Source: an uncultured Eubacteriales bacterium (lineage in GTDB: Bacteria; Bacillota; Clostridia; UBA1381). Taken from it: DNA of 64,000 nt. Both the position numbers and the translations under genes were made by a program. The DNA is taken from assembly GCA_905199755.1 (NCBI GenBank), contig CAJKHT010000001.1:1-64000 (forward strand), read 5' to 3'. The notes beneath the pieces are model-generated. The model ran no database searches and was not told the origin of the DNA. It saw only the letters and a list, made by a program, of their open reading frames with translations. Positions within the stretch are counted from its first letter, which is position 1; each line of letters starts with the position of its first letter. Positions 25,169 through 34,206 of this stretch are shown here, one piece after another.

Positions 25169-28100
25169 TTACGCAATATCTACTTTCTTTCCGGTAACGC
25201 TTTCAAATGCGGTAAGCATTGCAGCGTCCCTGTCTGCTCCCTTTTCCGATTCTTCTTCCAGAATTTCAACAACCTTCTTGTAATCGGTAGGAATAACCTT
25301 AACAAACTTTTTAAGCTCCTTATCAAAATTCTTTAAGATGCTTTCCGCAATATCCGAGCCTGTATATTCAAAATGGCGTTCAAGCATTGTTTTAAGAGTA
25401 TCCTTATCTTTTTTATTCATCTTGTCGAATTCAACAAGACTCATGTTGCATTTATCTTTAAAGCCACCGTCTTTATCGTAAACATACGCAATACCGCCCG
25501 ACATACCTGCCGCAAAGTTTCTTCCGGTAGCTCCTATTACGGCAACCGTACCGCCTGTCATGTATTCGCAGCCATGATCGCCGACCCCCTCAACAACCGC
25601 TTTCATGCCGCTGTTTCTTACACAGAATCTTTCGCCCGCAACACCGCGGATATACGCTTCACCGTATACGGCACCGTAGAAAGCCACATTACCTATAATA
25701 ACATTTTCACTCGGAACAAACGTTGCTTCCTCCGGCGGCACGACAATGATTTTTCCGCCCGACAAGCCTTTGCCGATATAGTCATTTGAATCACCCTCAA
25801 GCTTTAATGTGACACCCGGTGCAAGAAATGCACCGAAGCTCTGTCCTGCACTGCCGTTAAAGCCCAGCACCACGGTATCCTCAGGCAAGCCCTTTTCACC
25901 ATATACACGTGCTATCTCGGATGATAAAATTGTTCCCGTAACACGATCCGTATTATGGATTTCCATTTTAGCCTCGACATGTCTTCCTGTCTTGACAGCC
26001 TGCTCACAAAGCTTTAATAACGTATTCATGTCCAGAGTTTTGTCAAGCTCGTGATTCTGCATCTCATTATGGTATCTCTCATAATCGTTTGAGCAGATTT
26101 TAGGCTGATAAAGCAGTGATGATAAATCTACCAAAGCTTCCTTTGTATTATGCTCCGAAACTCTTTGACTGAGATTTTCAACATGTCCTATCATTTCATT
26201 CACTGTTCTTACGCCTATTTTAGCCATCCATTCTCTTAAGTCCTGTGCAATAAAACGCATAAAGTTTTCAACATACTCAGGTTTGCCGCAAAAACGTTTT
26301 CTCAGCTTAGGATTCTGTGTTGCCACACCTACGGGACATGTATCAAGGTTGCACACACGCATCATGACACAGCCCATTGCAACCAGCGGGCCGGTTGCAA
26401 AGCCGTATTCTTCAGCACCCAAAAGTGCTGCAACGGCAACGTCACGTCCCGTAAGAAGCTTTCCGTCGGTTTCGATTACAACTCTGTTTCTCAAATTATT
26501 CATCAGGAGTGCCTGATGTGTTTCGGCAACTCCCAGCTCCCACGGAAGTCCCGCATGACGTACACCTGTTCTCGGAGCTGCGCCCGTACCGCCGTCAAAG
26601 CCTGATATAAGAATTACGTCAGCTCTGCCTTTTGCAACACCGACCGCAATTGTTCCTACTCCTGCTTCGGAAACAAGCTTAACTGTTACTCTGGCATCTC
26701 TGTTTGCATTTTTAAGGTCGTGTATCAGCTGCGCCAAATCCTCTATGGAGTAAATATCGTGATGCGGCGGCGGAGATATAAGACCTACACCCGGAGTTGA
26801 ATGTCTTGCTTTCGCAATCCACGGATATACCTTTCCGCCGGGCAGATGTCCGCCCTCGCCCGGTTTTGCGCCCTGCGCCATTTTTATCTGGATTTCCTTT
26901 GCATTCTGCAAATAATGAATGTGAACACCGAATCTTCCCGATGCAACCTGTTTTATTGCAGAACATCTGCTGTCACCGTTTTCGTCGGGAATATATCTGT
27001 CGGGGTTTTCACCGCCTTCACCGCTGTTAGACTTTCCGCCGAGACGATTCATCGCAATAGCCATACACTCATGCGCCTCCTGCGATATTGAACCATACGA
27101 CATGGCACCCGTCTTAAAGCGCTTAACAATACTGTCAACGCTTTCGACCTGATCGATTGCAATGGGTTTGTCGATTGTACGGATTTTTAACATTCCGCGT
27201 ATTGTACACTGGTGTGACTGATGCTCGTCCATTTCCTTGGCATATTCCTTATAGAGCTTATAATCACCTGTTCTGCATGCCATTTGCAGCTTGTAAATAG
27301 AAACGGGATTAAACATATGATATTCGCCGTTCGCTCTCCATTTATATTCACCGCCGGTTTTAAGTGCCTTATCGGCTGTAACTTTATTAAATGCCTCTTT
27401 ATGCCTTGCAAGTACTTCTTTTGCTATATATTCAAGTCCGATTCCGCCTATTCTTGTTGTTGTACCCGTGAAATACTTTTCAACAACACTTTCTCTTATG
27501 CCGAGTGCCTCGAAAATCTGCGCTCCCTGATAAGACTGCATTGTCGAAATACCCATTTTTGACATGATTTTTACTATGCCGTTTGTTACTGCATTTTTAT
27601 AACGCTCATATGCTGCCGCTTTATCAAAATCAAGCAGCTTTTCATCACACAGCTCGCCTATGCAGTCGTATGCAAGATACGGATTTACGCCGTTTGCGCC
27701 ATACCCTATGAGACATGCAAAATGATGAACCTCACGCGGTTCGCCGGTTTCGGCTATGATTGAGGTTTTCATTCTTGTTCCCCTACGCAGCAGATGATGA
27801 TGAAGTCCGGATACACAAAGCAATGACGGAATGGGTGCTTTGTCCTTATCGGCACCTTTATCCGATAATATTATTATATTATATCCGTTTTCTATTGCTA
27901 TATCTGCGGCTTCAAATATGTTTTCAAGCGCTGCCTTCATATCATCTTCGCGATGAACATTAAACAGTGAAGAAATCGTAATGGTTTTGAAGCCCTCCAA
28001 ATCAACGTTCCTTATTTTCTCAACTTCTTCATTAGTGAGAATCGGGCTTGAGGAACGTATCTTGCGGCAGTTAAGCTCCGATGAAGTGAGCAAATTCTGC

Positions 28101-29860
28101 TCACAGCCGAAGAATGAATACGTAGAGGTTACTATCTTTTCACGTATTGCATCTATAGGCGGATTTGTTACCTGTGCAAACAGCTGTTTAAAGTAGTTAA
28201 ACAAAAGCTGCGGCTTTTCGGAAAGTACTGCCAGCGGAATATCCGTTCCCATTGCTCCGATCGGATCATCTGCTTTTTCAACAATCTGTTTAAGCGTTGT
28301 ATTTACATCTTCCCATGTGTAGCCGAAAATCTTTTGACGGGTAATAAGCTTTTCATCATCTCCGTTCTCACGGTTTACAAACATATTTTCCAGCATAATG
28401 GCACTTCTGAGCACCAACTCCTCGTTTATCGTACCCTTAGCCTTGGTTTTTATATCATTTACCAGATCATGCCATGTATCGCCGTGCCTGCCTGTGTCGG
28501 TTTTAAGGTTATCAAGTTCAACAAGAGTTTTGTCAACCCACTCGCCGTATGGCTTATGAACTGCCTCATATTCCTTGATTTCTTCATCTGTTATAATTTT
28601 GCCCTCAAGAGTATCTATAAGAAGCATTTTGCCGGGATGCAGTCTTTCTTTGCGTACGATGGATGCCTGGTCTACATCTGTTACACCCACTTCCGATGAC
28701 AGTATAATCGTATCATCATTTGTGACATAGTATCTTGCAGGTCTTAAGCCGTTACGGTCAAGAGTTGCTCCGACATAGCGTCCGTCTGTAAACGCCACTG
28801 CGGCAGGACCGTCCCACGGCTCTGTTATGCAGGAATGATATTCATAAAACTTTTTCATTTCAGGTTTCATAAACTCATTCTTTTCCCACGGCTCGGGAAT
28901 GGTCATCATAATTGCGCGCGGCAGCGAAAATCCGGCTAAGTGCAGGAATTGAAGATAGTTATCAAGCATTGCCGAATCTGAACCGTCCTCATTTATTATA
29001 GGAAGAATTTTATCCATCTCACCCTCAAATTCAGGTGTGTCAAACATTCTTTCCCTTGCCCGTACCCAGTTGACATTTCCGCGGATTGTATTTATCTCTC
29101 CGTTATGGATTATATAACGATTCGGATGCGCTCTTTCCCACGACGGGAATGTATTGGTTGAAAATCTTGAATGTACCAACACTATTGCGGTTTTCATGTC
29201 AATATCCTTTAAGTCGAGATAAAACTCATTTACCTGCTCCGGTGTGAGCATTCCTTTATAAACGATTGTCCTCGATGAGAATGAAGCAAAGTAAAAATAA
29301 TTATCGGTACCCGCTTTTCTTATTTTCTTTTCTGCAAGCTTTGTTATAATGTAAAGTCTGCGTTCAAAATCATCTGCTGTCTGATCTTTATTTTTCTTGA
29401 CAAAAATCTGTACAATATGCGGCATTGCATCAAGTGCAGCCTTGCCGATACAATCTTCATATACAGGTACATTTCTTATTCCGAGAAGCTCCTGATTTTC
29501 GCTTTTGATTATTTCTGCCAGCTTCTTCAGACTTTCGCTCCGCGTATCCGTATCAGGCGATAAGAACAGCATACCAACACCGTACTCACCTTTTTCGGGT
29601 AAGTCTATGCCCTCATTCTTACATACCTTTTTCATAAACTCGTGCGGCAGCTGAATAAGCATTCCGGCACCGTCACCTGTATCGGGATCCGAGCCTACAC
29701 CGCCTCTGTGTGCCAGATTTCTTAAAATCTGCAAACCCTGATTAATCATATCGTGAGATACTTTGCCTTTTATGCTAGCTATAAAGCCGATACCGCAGGC
29801 ATCATGCTCAAACTGCGGATCATATAATCCCTGTTTCTGCGGAAGTCCCGTGTAATTCAT
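25169..29860 (-). CDS. gltB: Glutamate synthase large subunit
   Basis: Converts 2-oxoglutarate plus glutamine to two glutamates. 1563 residues. A short propeptide precedes the N-terminal glutaminase cysteine (HDACGIGFI, Cys22). A central domain follows, then the FMN/2-oxoglutarate TIM barrel with EAHECMAIAMNRLGGKSNSGEGGEN and the 3Fe-4S ligands CVMMRVCNLDTCPVGVATQ. The C-terminal GXGXG beta-helix domain has GGTVAVIGATGRNFAAGMSGG. An AAGGA lies about 9 nt before the ATG. With glnA about 2.8 kb upstream on the same strand this completes the GS-GOGAT pathway. Confidence 0.98.
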   Translation of the reverse strand: MNYTGLPQKQGLYDPQFEHDACGIGFIASIKGKVSHDMINQGLQILRNLAHRGGVGSDPDTGDGAGMLIQLPHEFMKKVCKNEGIDLPEKGEYGVGMLFLSPDTDTRSESLKKLAEIIKSENQELLGIRNVPVYEDCIGKAALDAMPHIVQIFVKKNKDQTADDFERRLYIITKLAEKKIRKAGTDNYFYFASFSSRTIVYKGMLTPEQVNEFYLDLKDIDMKTAIVLVHSRFSTNTFPSWERAHPNRYIIHNGEINTIRGNVNWVRARERMFDTPEFEGEMDKILPIINEDGSDSAMLDNYLQFLHLAGFSLPRAIMMTIPEPWEKNEFMKPEMKKFYEYHSCITEPWDGPAAVAFTDGRYVGATLDRNGLRPARYYVTNDDTIILSSEVGVTDVDQASIVRKERLHPGKMLLIDTLEGKIITDEEIKEYEAVHKPYGEWVDKTLVELDNLKTDTGRHGDTWHDLVNDIKTKAKGTINEELVLRSAIMLENMFVNRENGDDEKLITRQKIFGYTWEDVNTTLKQIVEKADDPIGAMGTDIPLAVLSEKPQLLFNYFKQLFAQVTNPPIDAIREKIVTSTYSFFGCEQNLLTSSELNCRKIRSSSPILTNEEVEKIRNVDLEGFKTITISSLFNVHREDDMKAALENIFEAADIAIENGYNIIILSDKGADKDKAPIPSLLCVSGLHHHLLRRGTRMKTSIIAETGEPREVHHFACLIGYGANGVNPYLAYDCIGELCDEKLLDFDKAAAYERYKNAVTNGIVKIMSKMGISTMQSYQGAQIFEALGIRESVVEKYFTGTTTRIGGIGLEYIAKEVLARHKEAFNKVTADKALKTGGEYKWRANGEYHMFNPVSIYKLQMACRTGDYKLYKEYAKEMDEHQSHQCTIRGMLKIRTIDKPIAIDQVESVDSIVKRFKTGAMSYGSISQEAHECMAIAMNRLGGKSNSGEGGENPDRYIPDENGDSRCSAIKQVASGRFGVHIHYLQNAKEIQIKMAQGAKPGEGGHLPGGKVYPWIAKARHSTPGVGLISPPPHHDIYSIEDLAQLIHDLKNANRDARVTVKLVSEAGVGTIAVGVAKGRADVILISGFDGGTGAAPRTGVRHAGLPWELGVAETHQALLMNNLRNRVVIETDGKLLTGRDVAVAALLGAEEYGFATGPLVAMGCVMMRVCNLDTCPVGVATQNPKLRKRFCGKPEYVENFMRFIAQDLREWMAKIGVRTVNEMIGHVENLSQRVSEHNTKEALVDLSSLLYQPKICSNDYERYHNEMQNHELDKTLDMNTLLKLCEQAVKTGRHVEAKMEIHNTDRVTGTILSSEIARVYGEKGLPEDTVVLGFNGSAGQSFGAFLAPGVTLKLEGDSNDYIGKGLSGGKIIVVPPEEATFVPSENVIIGNVAFYGAVYGEAYIRGVAGERFCVRNSGMKAVVEGVGDHGCEYMTGGTVAVIGATGRNFAAGMSGGIAYVYDKDGGFKDKCNMSLVEFDKMNKKDKDTLKTMLERHFEYTGSDIAESILKNFDKELKKFVKVIPTDYKKVVEILEEESEKGADRDAAMLTAFESVTGKKVDIA

Positions 29861-29922
29861 TCATAATCATCCTTTCCTTATTAAGCAAGTGATATTGCGT
29901 GTAAATTTCTATATATAAACAC

Positions 29923-29983
29923 AAAAAGCGCCCATGACATACATATACCCTCATCAGAGTATATGTAATCAAAAACGCCTTTG
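29923..29983 (-). terminator. Hairpin between dapL and gltB
   Basis: Minus strand: an outer stem (AAAGGCG region, 29976-29983, with CGCTTTTT, 29923-29930) encloses a perfect 8-bp inner stem ACATATAC/GTATATGT (29941-29966) and is followed by T residues. It may simply end the glnA-dapL transcript. Its position only about 60 nt before gltB also allows a role as a gltB leader attenuator. Confidence 0.65.
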
Positions 29984-29993
29984 TTTTTTATGC

Positions 29994-31205
29994 TTATAAA
30001 ATTGTTTTTATTCTTTCCATTGCCTTTATGGTGTTTTCTTTGGTAGAGAAAGCTGTAAGTCTTATATATCCTTCTCCACTCGGACCAAAGCCTGCACCGG
30101 GAGTTGTTACAACTCCTGCCTCTTTAAGAAGCTTATCAAAAAATTCCCATGATTTCATACCGCCCGGTGTCTTTGCCCAAATATACGGTGCATTCTCACC
30201 GCCATACACACAAAGTCCGGCTTCTGTAAGTGCTTTTCTGATGATTTTTGCATTTTCCAGATAGTAATCAATATTCTCACGAATCTGCTTATAACCGTCA
30301 TCGGTATACACTGCCTCGGCCGCTCTTTGAATGACATACGGCACACCGTTGAATTTGGTGCACTGACGTCTGTTCCACAAGCCGTTAAGCGCAACACCGT
30401 CAAGCTTTAATGCTTTCGGAACAACGGTATATGCACATCTTGTTCCCGTAAAGCCGGCAGTCTTTGAAAAGCTTCGAAACTCTATTGCTACTTCCTTTGC
30501 ACCGTCAATTTCATAAATACTGTGCGGTACATCGGGATTTGTTATAAATGCTTCATATGCACTGTCATATAAAATCACGGCACCGTTCTTTTTTGCATAC
30601 TCAATCCACGGTTTAAGCTGCTCGCGAGTTGCCGCAACTCCCGTAGGATTGTTTGGGAAGCACAGGTAAATCATATCAACCTTTTCCGTCGGAAGCTCGG
30701 GCATAAAGCCATTTTCCTCGGTACACGGCATATAATACAGATTTGACCAATGCTCCGACAAATACTCGCCTGCTCTGCCTGCCATCGCATTTGTGTCCAC
30801 ATATACGGGGTACACCGGATCGCATACCGCGACCTTATTGTCAGCCGAGAATATATCACCTATGTTTCCGCAGTCGGATTTTGCGCCGTCCGAAACAAAA
30901 ATTTCATCGGGTTCAATATCAATCCCCTTGAGTTTGTAATCTTTTTCAACTATTTTATTTCTCAGAAAATCATATCCCTGTTCCGGCCCATAGCCATGAA
31001 AGCCCTCGGCAGTCCCCATTTCGTCGACAGCCTTGTGCATTGCTTGGATTACCGCAGGTACAAGAGGACGTGTAACATCTCCTATACCCATTTTAATAAT
31101 TTCCTTATCAGGATTCTCTTTCTGATATGCAGCTACTTTTTTTGCAATATCTGAAAACAGATAGCTGCCCGGAAGCTTTGTGTAATTATCATTAATCTTT
31201 GCCAT
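29994..31205 (-). CDS. dapL: LL-diaminopimelate aminotransferase
   Basis: PLP enzyme converting tetrahydrodipicolinate directly to LL-DAP with glutamate as donor, bypassing the acyl-intermediate steps. 403 residues. It begins AKINDNYTKLPGSYLFSDIAKK, as the DapL family does. GIGDVTRPL lies near the N-terminus, CFPNNPTGVAA in the middle, and the PLP lysine in RSFSKTAGFTGTRCAY. Two adjacent ATGs exist (31208 and 31205); the second has better spacing from AGGAAGG and matches the family start. dapF precedes it by 20 nt. Glutamate supply by GOGAT may explain the position beside gltBD. Confidence 0.96.
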   Translation of the reverse strand: MAKINDNYTKLPGSYLFSDIAKKVAAYQKENPDKEIIKMGIGDVTRPLVPAVIQAMHKAVDEMGTAEGFHGYGPEQGYDFLRNKIVEKDYKLKGIDIEPDEIFVSDGAKSDCGNIGDIFSADNKVAVCDPVYPVYVDTNAMAGRAGEYLSEHWSNLYYMPCTEENGFMPELPTEKVDMIYLCFPNNPTGVAATREQLKPWIEYAKKNGAVILYDSAYEAFITNPDVPHSIYEIDGAKEVAIEFRSFSKTAGFTGTRCAYTVVPKALKLDGVALNGLWNRRQCTKFNGVPYVIQRAAEAVYTDDGYKQIRENIDYYLENAKIIRKALTEAGLCVYGGENAPYIWAKTPGGMKSWEFFDKLLKEAGVVTTPGAGFGPSGEGYIRLTAFSTKENTIKAMERIKTIL

Positions 31206-31225
31206 CATATTACCTTCCTTTGTAC

Positions 31226-32071
31226 TTATATTGTTATGGTACCGTCATAAACAAACTTTGCCGGACCTGTCATATATATATTATTTTCCTCTTTGTCCCA
31301 TTTAATATGCAATGTTCCTCCGAGAAGGATAATATCCGCTTCATCATCCGTAAGATCGGAAAGACTTGCTGCAACCAACGTTGCACAAGCCCCGGTACCG
31401 CAGGCAAATGTCTCACCCGTACCGCGTTCCCATACGCGCATTTTAATTGTTTTTCTGTCAACAATCTGTGCAAATTCGGTATTTATTTTTTTGGGGAATA
31501 ATGTGTGACATTCAAACTGAGGTCCGATGTTCTCTATATCAATTTTATTTACATCATCCACAAATGTCACGGCATGCGGATTCCCCATTGATACGCATGT
31601 AACCTTATATTCCTTTTCATCTACAATAATATCTTCCTGAATAAAACGGTCAAGCTTTGAATTTACCGGGATTTTTTCGGGAACCAGCTCAGGGCTTCCC
31701 ATATTTACGCAAACGCTGTCAACCTCATTGTTTTCATTAAGATTCAAATTAAGGATTTTTGTTCCGGCAAGCGTTTCCAATGTAATTGTGGTTTTATCCG
31801 TCAAACCTCTGTCATGAACATATTTTCCGACACAGCGTGTAGCGTTTCCGCACATTTCCGCCTGTGTGCCGTCGCTGTTATACATATCCATACGGAAATC
31901 CGCCTTGTCCGACGGGCATATAAGAACCAATCCGTCCGAGCCTATGCCGAAATGTCTGTCTGAAACTGCTTTTGCGGTGGCATTTATATCTGTGATTTTT
32001 TCCTTAAAGCAATCAACATAAATATAATCGTTTCCCGCTCCCTGCATTTTTGTAAATTTGAAAGTCTGCAT
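31226..32071 (-). CDS. dapF: Diaminopimelate epimerase
   Basis: Cofactor-independent racemase giving meso-DAP for peptidoglycan and lysine. 281 residues. N-terminal KMQGAGNDYIYVDC. The two catalytic cysteines lie in EMCGNATRCVGKYV and ETFACGTGACATLVAA. AAGGAG precedes the ATG. With dapL it forms the last two steps to meso-DAP. Confidence 0.97.
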   Translation of the reverse strand: MQTFKFTKMQGAGNDYIYVDCFKEKITDINATAKAVSDRHFGIGSDGLVLICPSDKADFRMDMYNSDGTQAEMCGNATRCVGKYVHDRGLTDKTTITLETLAGTKILNLNLNENNEVDSVCVNMGSPELVPEKIPVNSKLDRFIQEDIIVDEKEYKVTCVSMGNPHAVTFVDDVNKIDIENIGPQFECHTLFPKKINTEFAQIVDRKTIKMRVWERGTGETFACGTGACATLVAASLSDLTDDEADIILLGGTLHIKWDKEENNIYMTGPAKFVYDGTITI

Positions 32072-32125
32072 ATTATTTCTCCTTAATTATATTTTTTAAC
32101 ATACCTTAAATGCAAAATCAATGCT

Positions 32126-32656
32126 TTAAATTCTTAAAATAAGCTTTGCCGTATCTATAAACTTGGCACCGTTATCCATACTCCGCTTTTGTATAAATCT
32201 ATGCGCCTGTTCTTCAGTCATTCTGTATTTTTCCATAAGGTACAGCTTTGCTTTCTCAATTATTCTTTTTTCCTCCGGTGTTTTTTCCGGCTTCCCTTTC
32301 GGTTTTTCGGTATGCCCGAGGAATACATCAATTGATTTGATAAGACGTTCCCTGTTAAGCGGAAGCGGTACAGCAAAAATATCGCTGTTATCTATCATTT
32401 CAAGATGCTCCGCTCTGACTATTGAAATAACCTTTGCGCCGTTTAAATCGTATATTAAATCATCTGCCAGCATGTCGCCTATTTTATATCCCATAATAAC
32501 CAAAACATCGTCCAGCTCCGCAACCGAACGAATCAGCTCCGCCGCCGAATGGCATATAAGTACTGCTTCGTATGCACTTCCGTCAAGCATGTGCTTGATT
32601 TTAACCGCTGTGTCATTTTTCCTGAAGGCGAGTATCACGCGTATCAAATATGCCAC
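32126..32656 (-). CDS. ANTAR-domain response-regulator-like protein downstream of glnA
   Basis: 176 residues: an N-terminal receiver-like domain (about 1-110) and a C-terminal ANTAR domain (about 118-176, RIIEKAKLYLMEKYRMTEEQAHRFIQKRSMDN). ANTAR domains bind paired hexaloop RNA hairpins and prevent transcription termination. The receiver part looks degenerate: I do not see the normal acidic pocket and DD pair, and the aspartates at VAELDDVLVIMGY are the nearest candidates. It may therefore respond to protein contact, for example glutamine synthetase, rather than phosphorylation. It lies 25 nt after glnA in the same operon and before dapF. The hairpins in the glnA, gltB and gatC leaders are natural candidate targets. 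Confidence 0.88.
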   Translation of the reverse strand: MAYLIRVILAFRKNDTAVKIKHMLDGSAYEAVLICHSAAELIRSVAELDDVLVIMGYKIGDMLADDLIYDLNGAKVISIVRAEHLEMIDNSDIFAVPLPLNRERLIKSIDVFLGHTEKPKGKPEKTPEEKRIIEKAKLYLMEKYRMTEEQAHRFIQKRSMDNGAKFIDTAKLILRI

Positions 32657-32681
32657 CCCCTTTAGTCGAAAAATTCCGTAT

Positions 32682-34010
32682 TTAATATTGAATAAAATAT
32701 TTTTCGATTTCCCACCGACTTACGGTCTTGCGGTAATCGTTATATTCCGCCTCTTTTTCCGCCAAATATACATTTTTGAAATTCTCTCCGAGCAGTTCCT
32801 TCAAAAATGCAGATTTTTTAGCAGCTTCCACCGCCGCATTCAGGCTTATCGGAAGTGTTGTTACCCCCAAGGCTTCGCGCTCACTTCTTGTAAGACTGTA
32901 TGGGTTTATATTTACCGCCGGAGACAATCCGTAATTCTCATCAATTCCCTTTAAACCTGCTTTTAAGCATGCTGCAATTGCAAGATACGGATTTGATGTG
33001 GAATCGGGAGAACGTAATTCAATTCGTGCTTCCTCAGCGTTGTCGGTCTTGGGTGCTCTTACAATAAAGCTTTTGCTGCTTTCCGACCATGCGGTAAAGC
33101 AAGGTGCCTCGTATCCCGGTGCAAAGCGTTTATATGAATTTACAGTAGGATTGGTTATGCATACCATATCCGACGAATATTTAAGCAATCCCGAAATAAA
33201 TTTGTAACCGATGTCCGACAGCTTATTCGGTTCTTCGGGATTGTAAAATGCATTTTTGCCGTCCTTAAACAGCGACATTGCCAGATGCATACCCGAACCC
33301 CATTCGTCTGTTTTGGGTTTCGGCATAAATGTTGCATGCATACCGTTTCTTTTGGCTAAAGTTTTTACAACCGTTCTGAATGTTACTATTCTGTCTGCCG
33401 TTACCAATGCATTGTCATGGCTGAAAACTATTTCATGCTGTCCCGGAGCCATCTCATGATGTGATGATTCTATGGTATACCCCATCTCCTCCAAGGTAAG
33501 GCATATATCACGGCGGCAATTCTCACCGTTGTCCATAGGAGCCAAATCAAAGAACCGTGCTTCATCATTCGGAATCATTGTAGGTGTTCCGTCATCGTCG
33601 GTCTTAAAAAGGAAAAATTCACATTCCGGCCCGACATCAAACGTATAACCTTTATCCTCTGCCTCTTTTAAAACTCTTTTCAAAATCAGTCTCGGATCAC
33701 TTTGCAAAGGCTTTCTGTCGGATGTATACACATCGCATATCAATCTCGCAACCTTGCCCTGATGAGGACGCCACGGGAAAATTGTAAATGTATCCAAATC
33801 CGGATAAAGAAACAAATCCGTGTCAGAAGTATTGTCAAAGCCTTTTACAGCTCCTCCGTCAAAGCTGCATTTGTTGTCAAGTGCATCCACAAGCTTTGAA
33901 ACAGTCACCGCCATATTACGCATTTGTCCCATCATGTCCGTAAACTGCAATCTGATAAAGCGTACATCTTCGTCTTCAACCAAATTTAAAATATCTGATT
34001 TTGTAAGCAT
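32682..34010 (-). CDS. glnA: Glutamine synthetase, type I
   Basis: ATP-dependent synthesis of glutamine from glutamate and ammonia. 442 residues, the size of the Gram-positive GSI-alpha enzyme, with no long adenylylation insertion. Metal/substrate motifs: GPECEFFLF near 130, HHEMAPGQHEI near 195, FMPKPKTDEWGSGMHLAMS near 245, and RSPDSTSNPYLAIAACLKAG. The loop usually FDGSSIEGF reads FDGGAVKGF here. GGGGAGG precedes the ATG. Expressed from its own promoter with a hairpin leader. Followed by the ANTAR gene. Confidence 0.97.
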   Translation of the reverse strand: MLTKSDILNLVEDEDVRFIRLQFTDMMGQMRNMAVTVSKLVDALDNKCSFDGGAVKGFDNTSDTDLFLYPDLDTFTIFPWRPHQGKVARLICDVYTSDRKPLQSDPRLILKRVLKEAEDKGYTFDVGPECEFFLFKTDDDGTPTMIPNDEARFFDLAPMDNGENCRRDICLTLEEMGYTIESSHHEMAPGQHEIVFSHDNALVTADRIVTFRTVVKTLAKRNGMHATFMPKPKTDEWGSGMHLAMSLFKDGKNAFYNPEEPNKLSDIGYKFISGLLKYSSDMVCITNPTVNSYKRFAPGYEAPCFTAWSESSKSFIVRAPKTDNAEEARIELRSPDSTSNPYLAIAACLKAGLKGIDENYGLSPAVNINPYSLTRSEREALGVTTLPISLNAAVEAAKKSAFLKELLGENFKNVYLAEKEAEYNDYRKTVSRWEIEKYFIQY

Positions 34011-34094
34011 GACTCTTCCTCCCCGTAAATTTTACGTTTGCGGTATGTGTATTCCAAACATCAAGCCGCATATATTCAAAATCTCATATAGTTT

Positions 34095-34146
34095 AATGTA
34101 AAAAGGCGCTTCTCTCCCTGCGGAATGAAACGCCTTTGTTTACATT
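34095..34146 (-). terminator. Terminator-like hairpin in the glnA leader
   Basis: Outer stem AATGTAA/TTACATT and inner stem AAAGGCG/CGCCTTT, continued by further pairs to a GCAG loop; T-run CGCCTTTTT on the minus strand. It starts within a few nucleotides of the predicted transcription start and lies about 85 nt before the glnA ATG. A good attenuator candidate for the ANTAR protein. Confidence 0.75.
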
Positions 34147-34149
34147 ACT

Positions 34150-34178
34150 ATGATAGCACTTTACATACGATTTGTCAA
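34150..34178 (-). promoter_or_regulatory. glnA sigma-A promoter
   Basis: -35 TTGACA (34173-34178), 17-bp spacer, -10 TATCAT (34150-34155). Transcription would start near 34143, at the foot of the leader hairpin. Confidence 0.8.
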
Positions 34179-34206
34179 CAAAAAATGCGCTCAAAAGACA
34201 TTTTTG

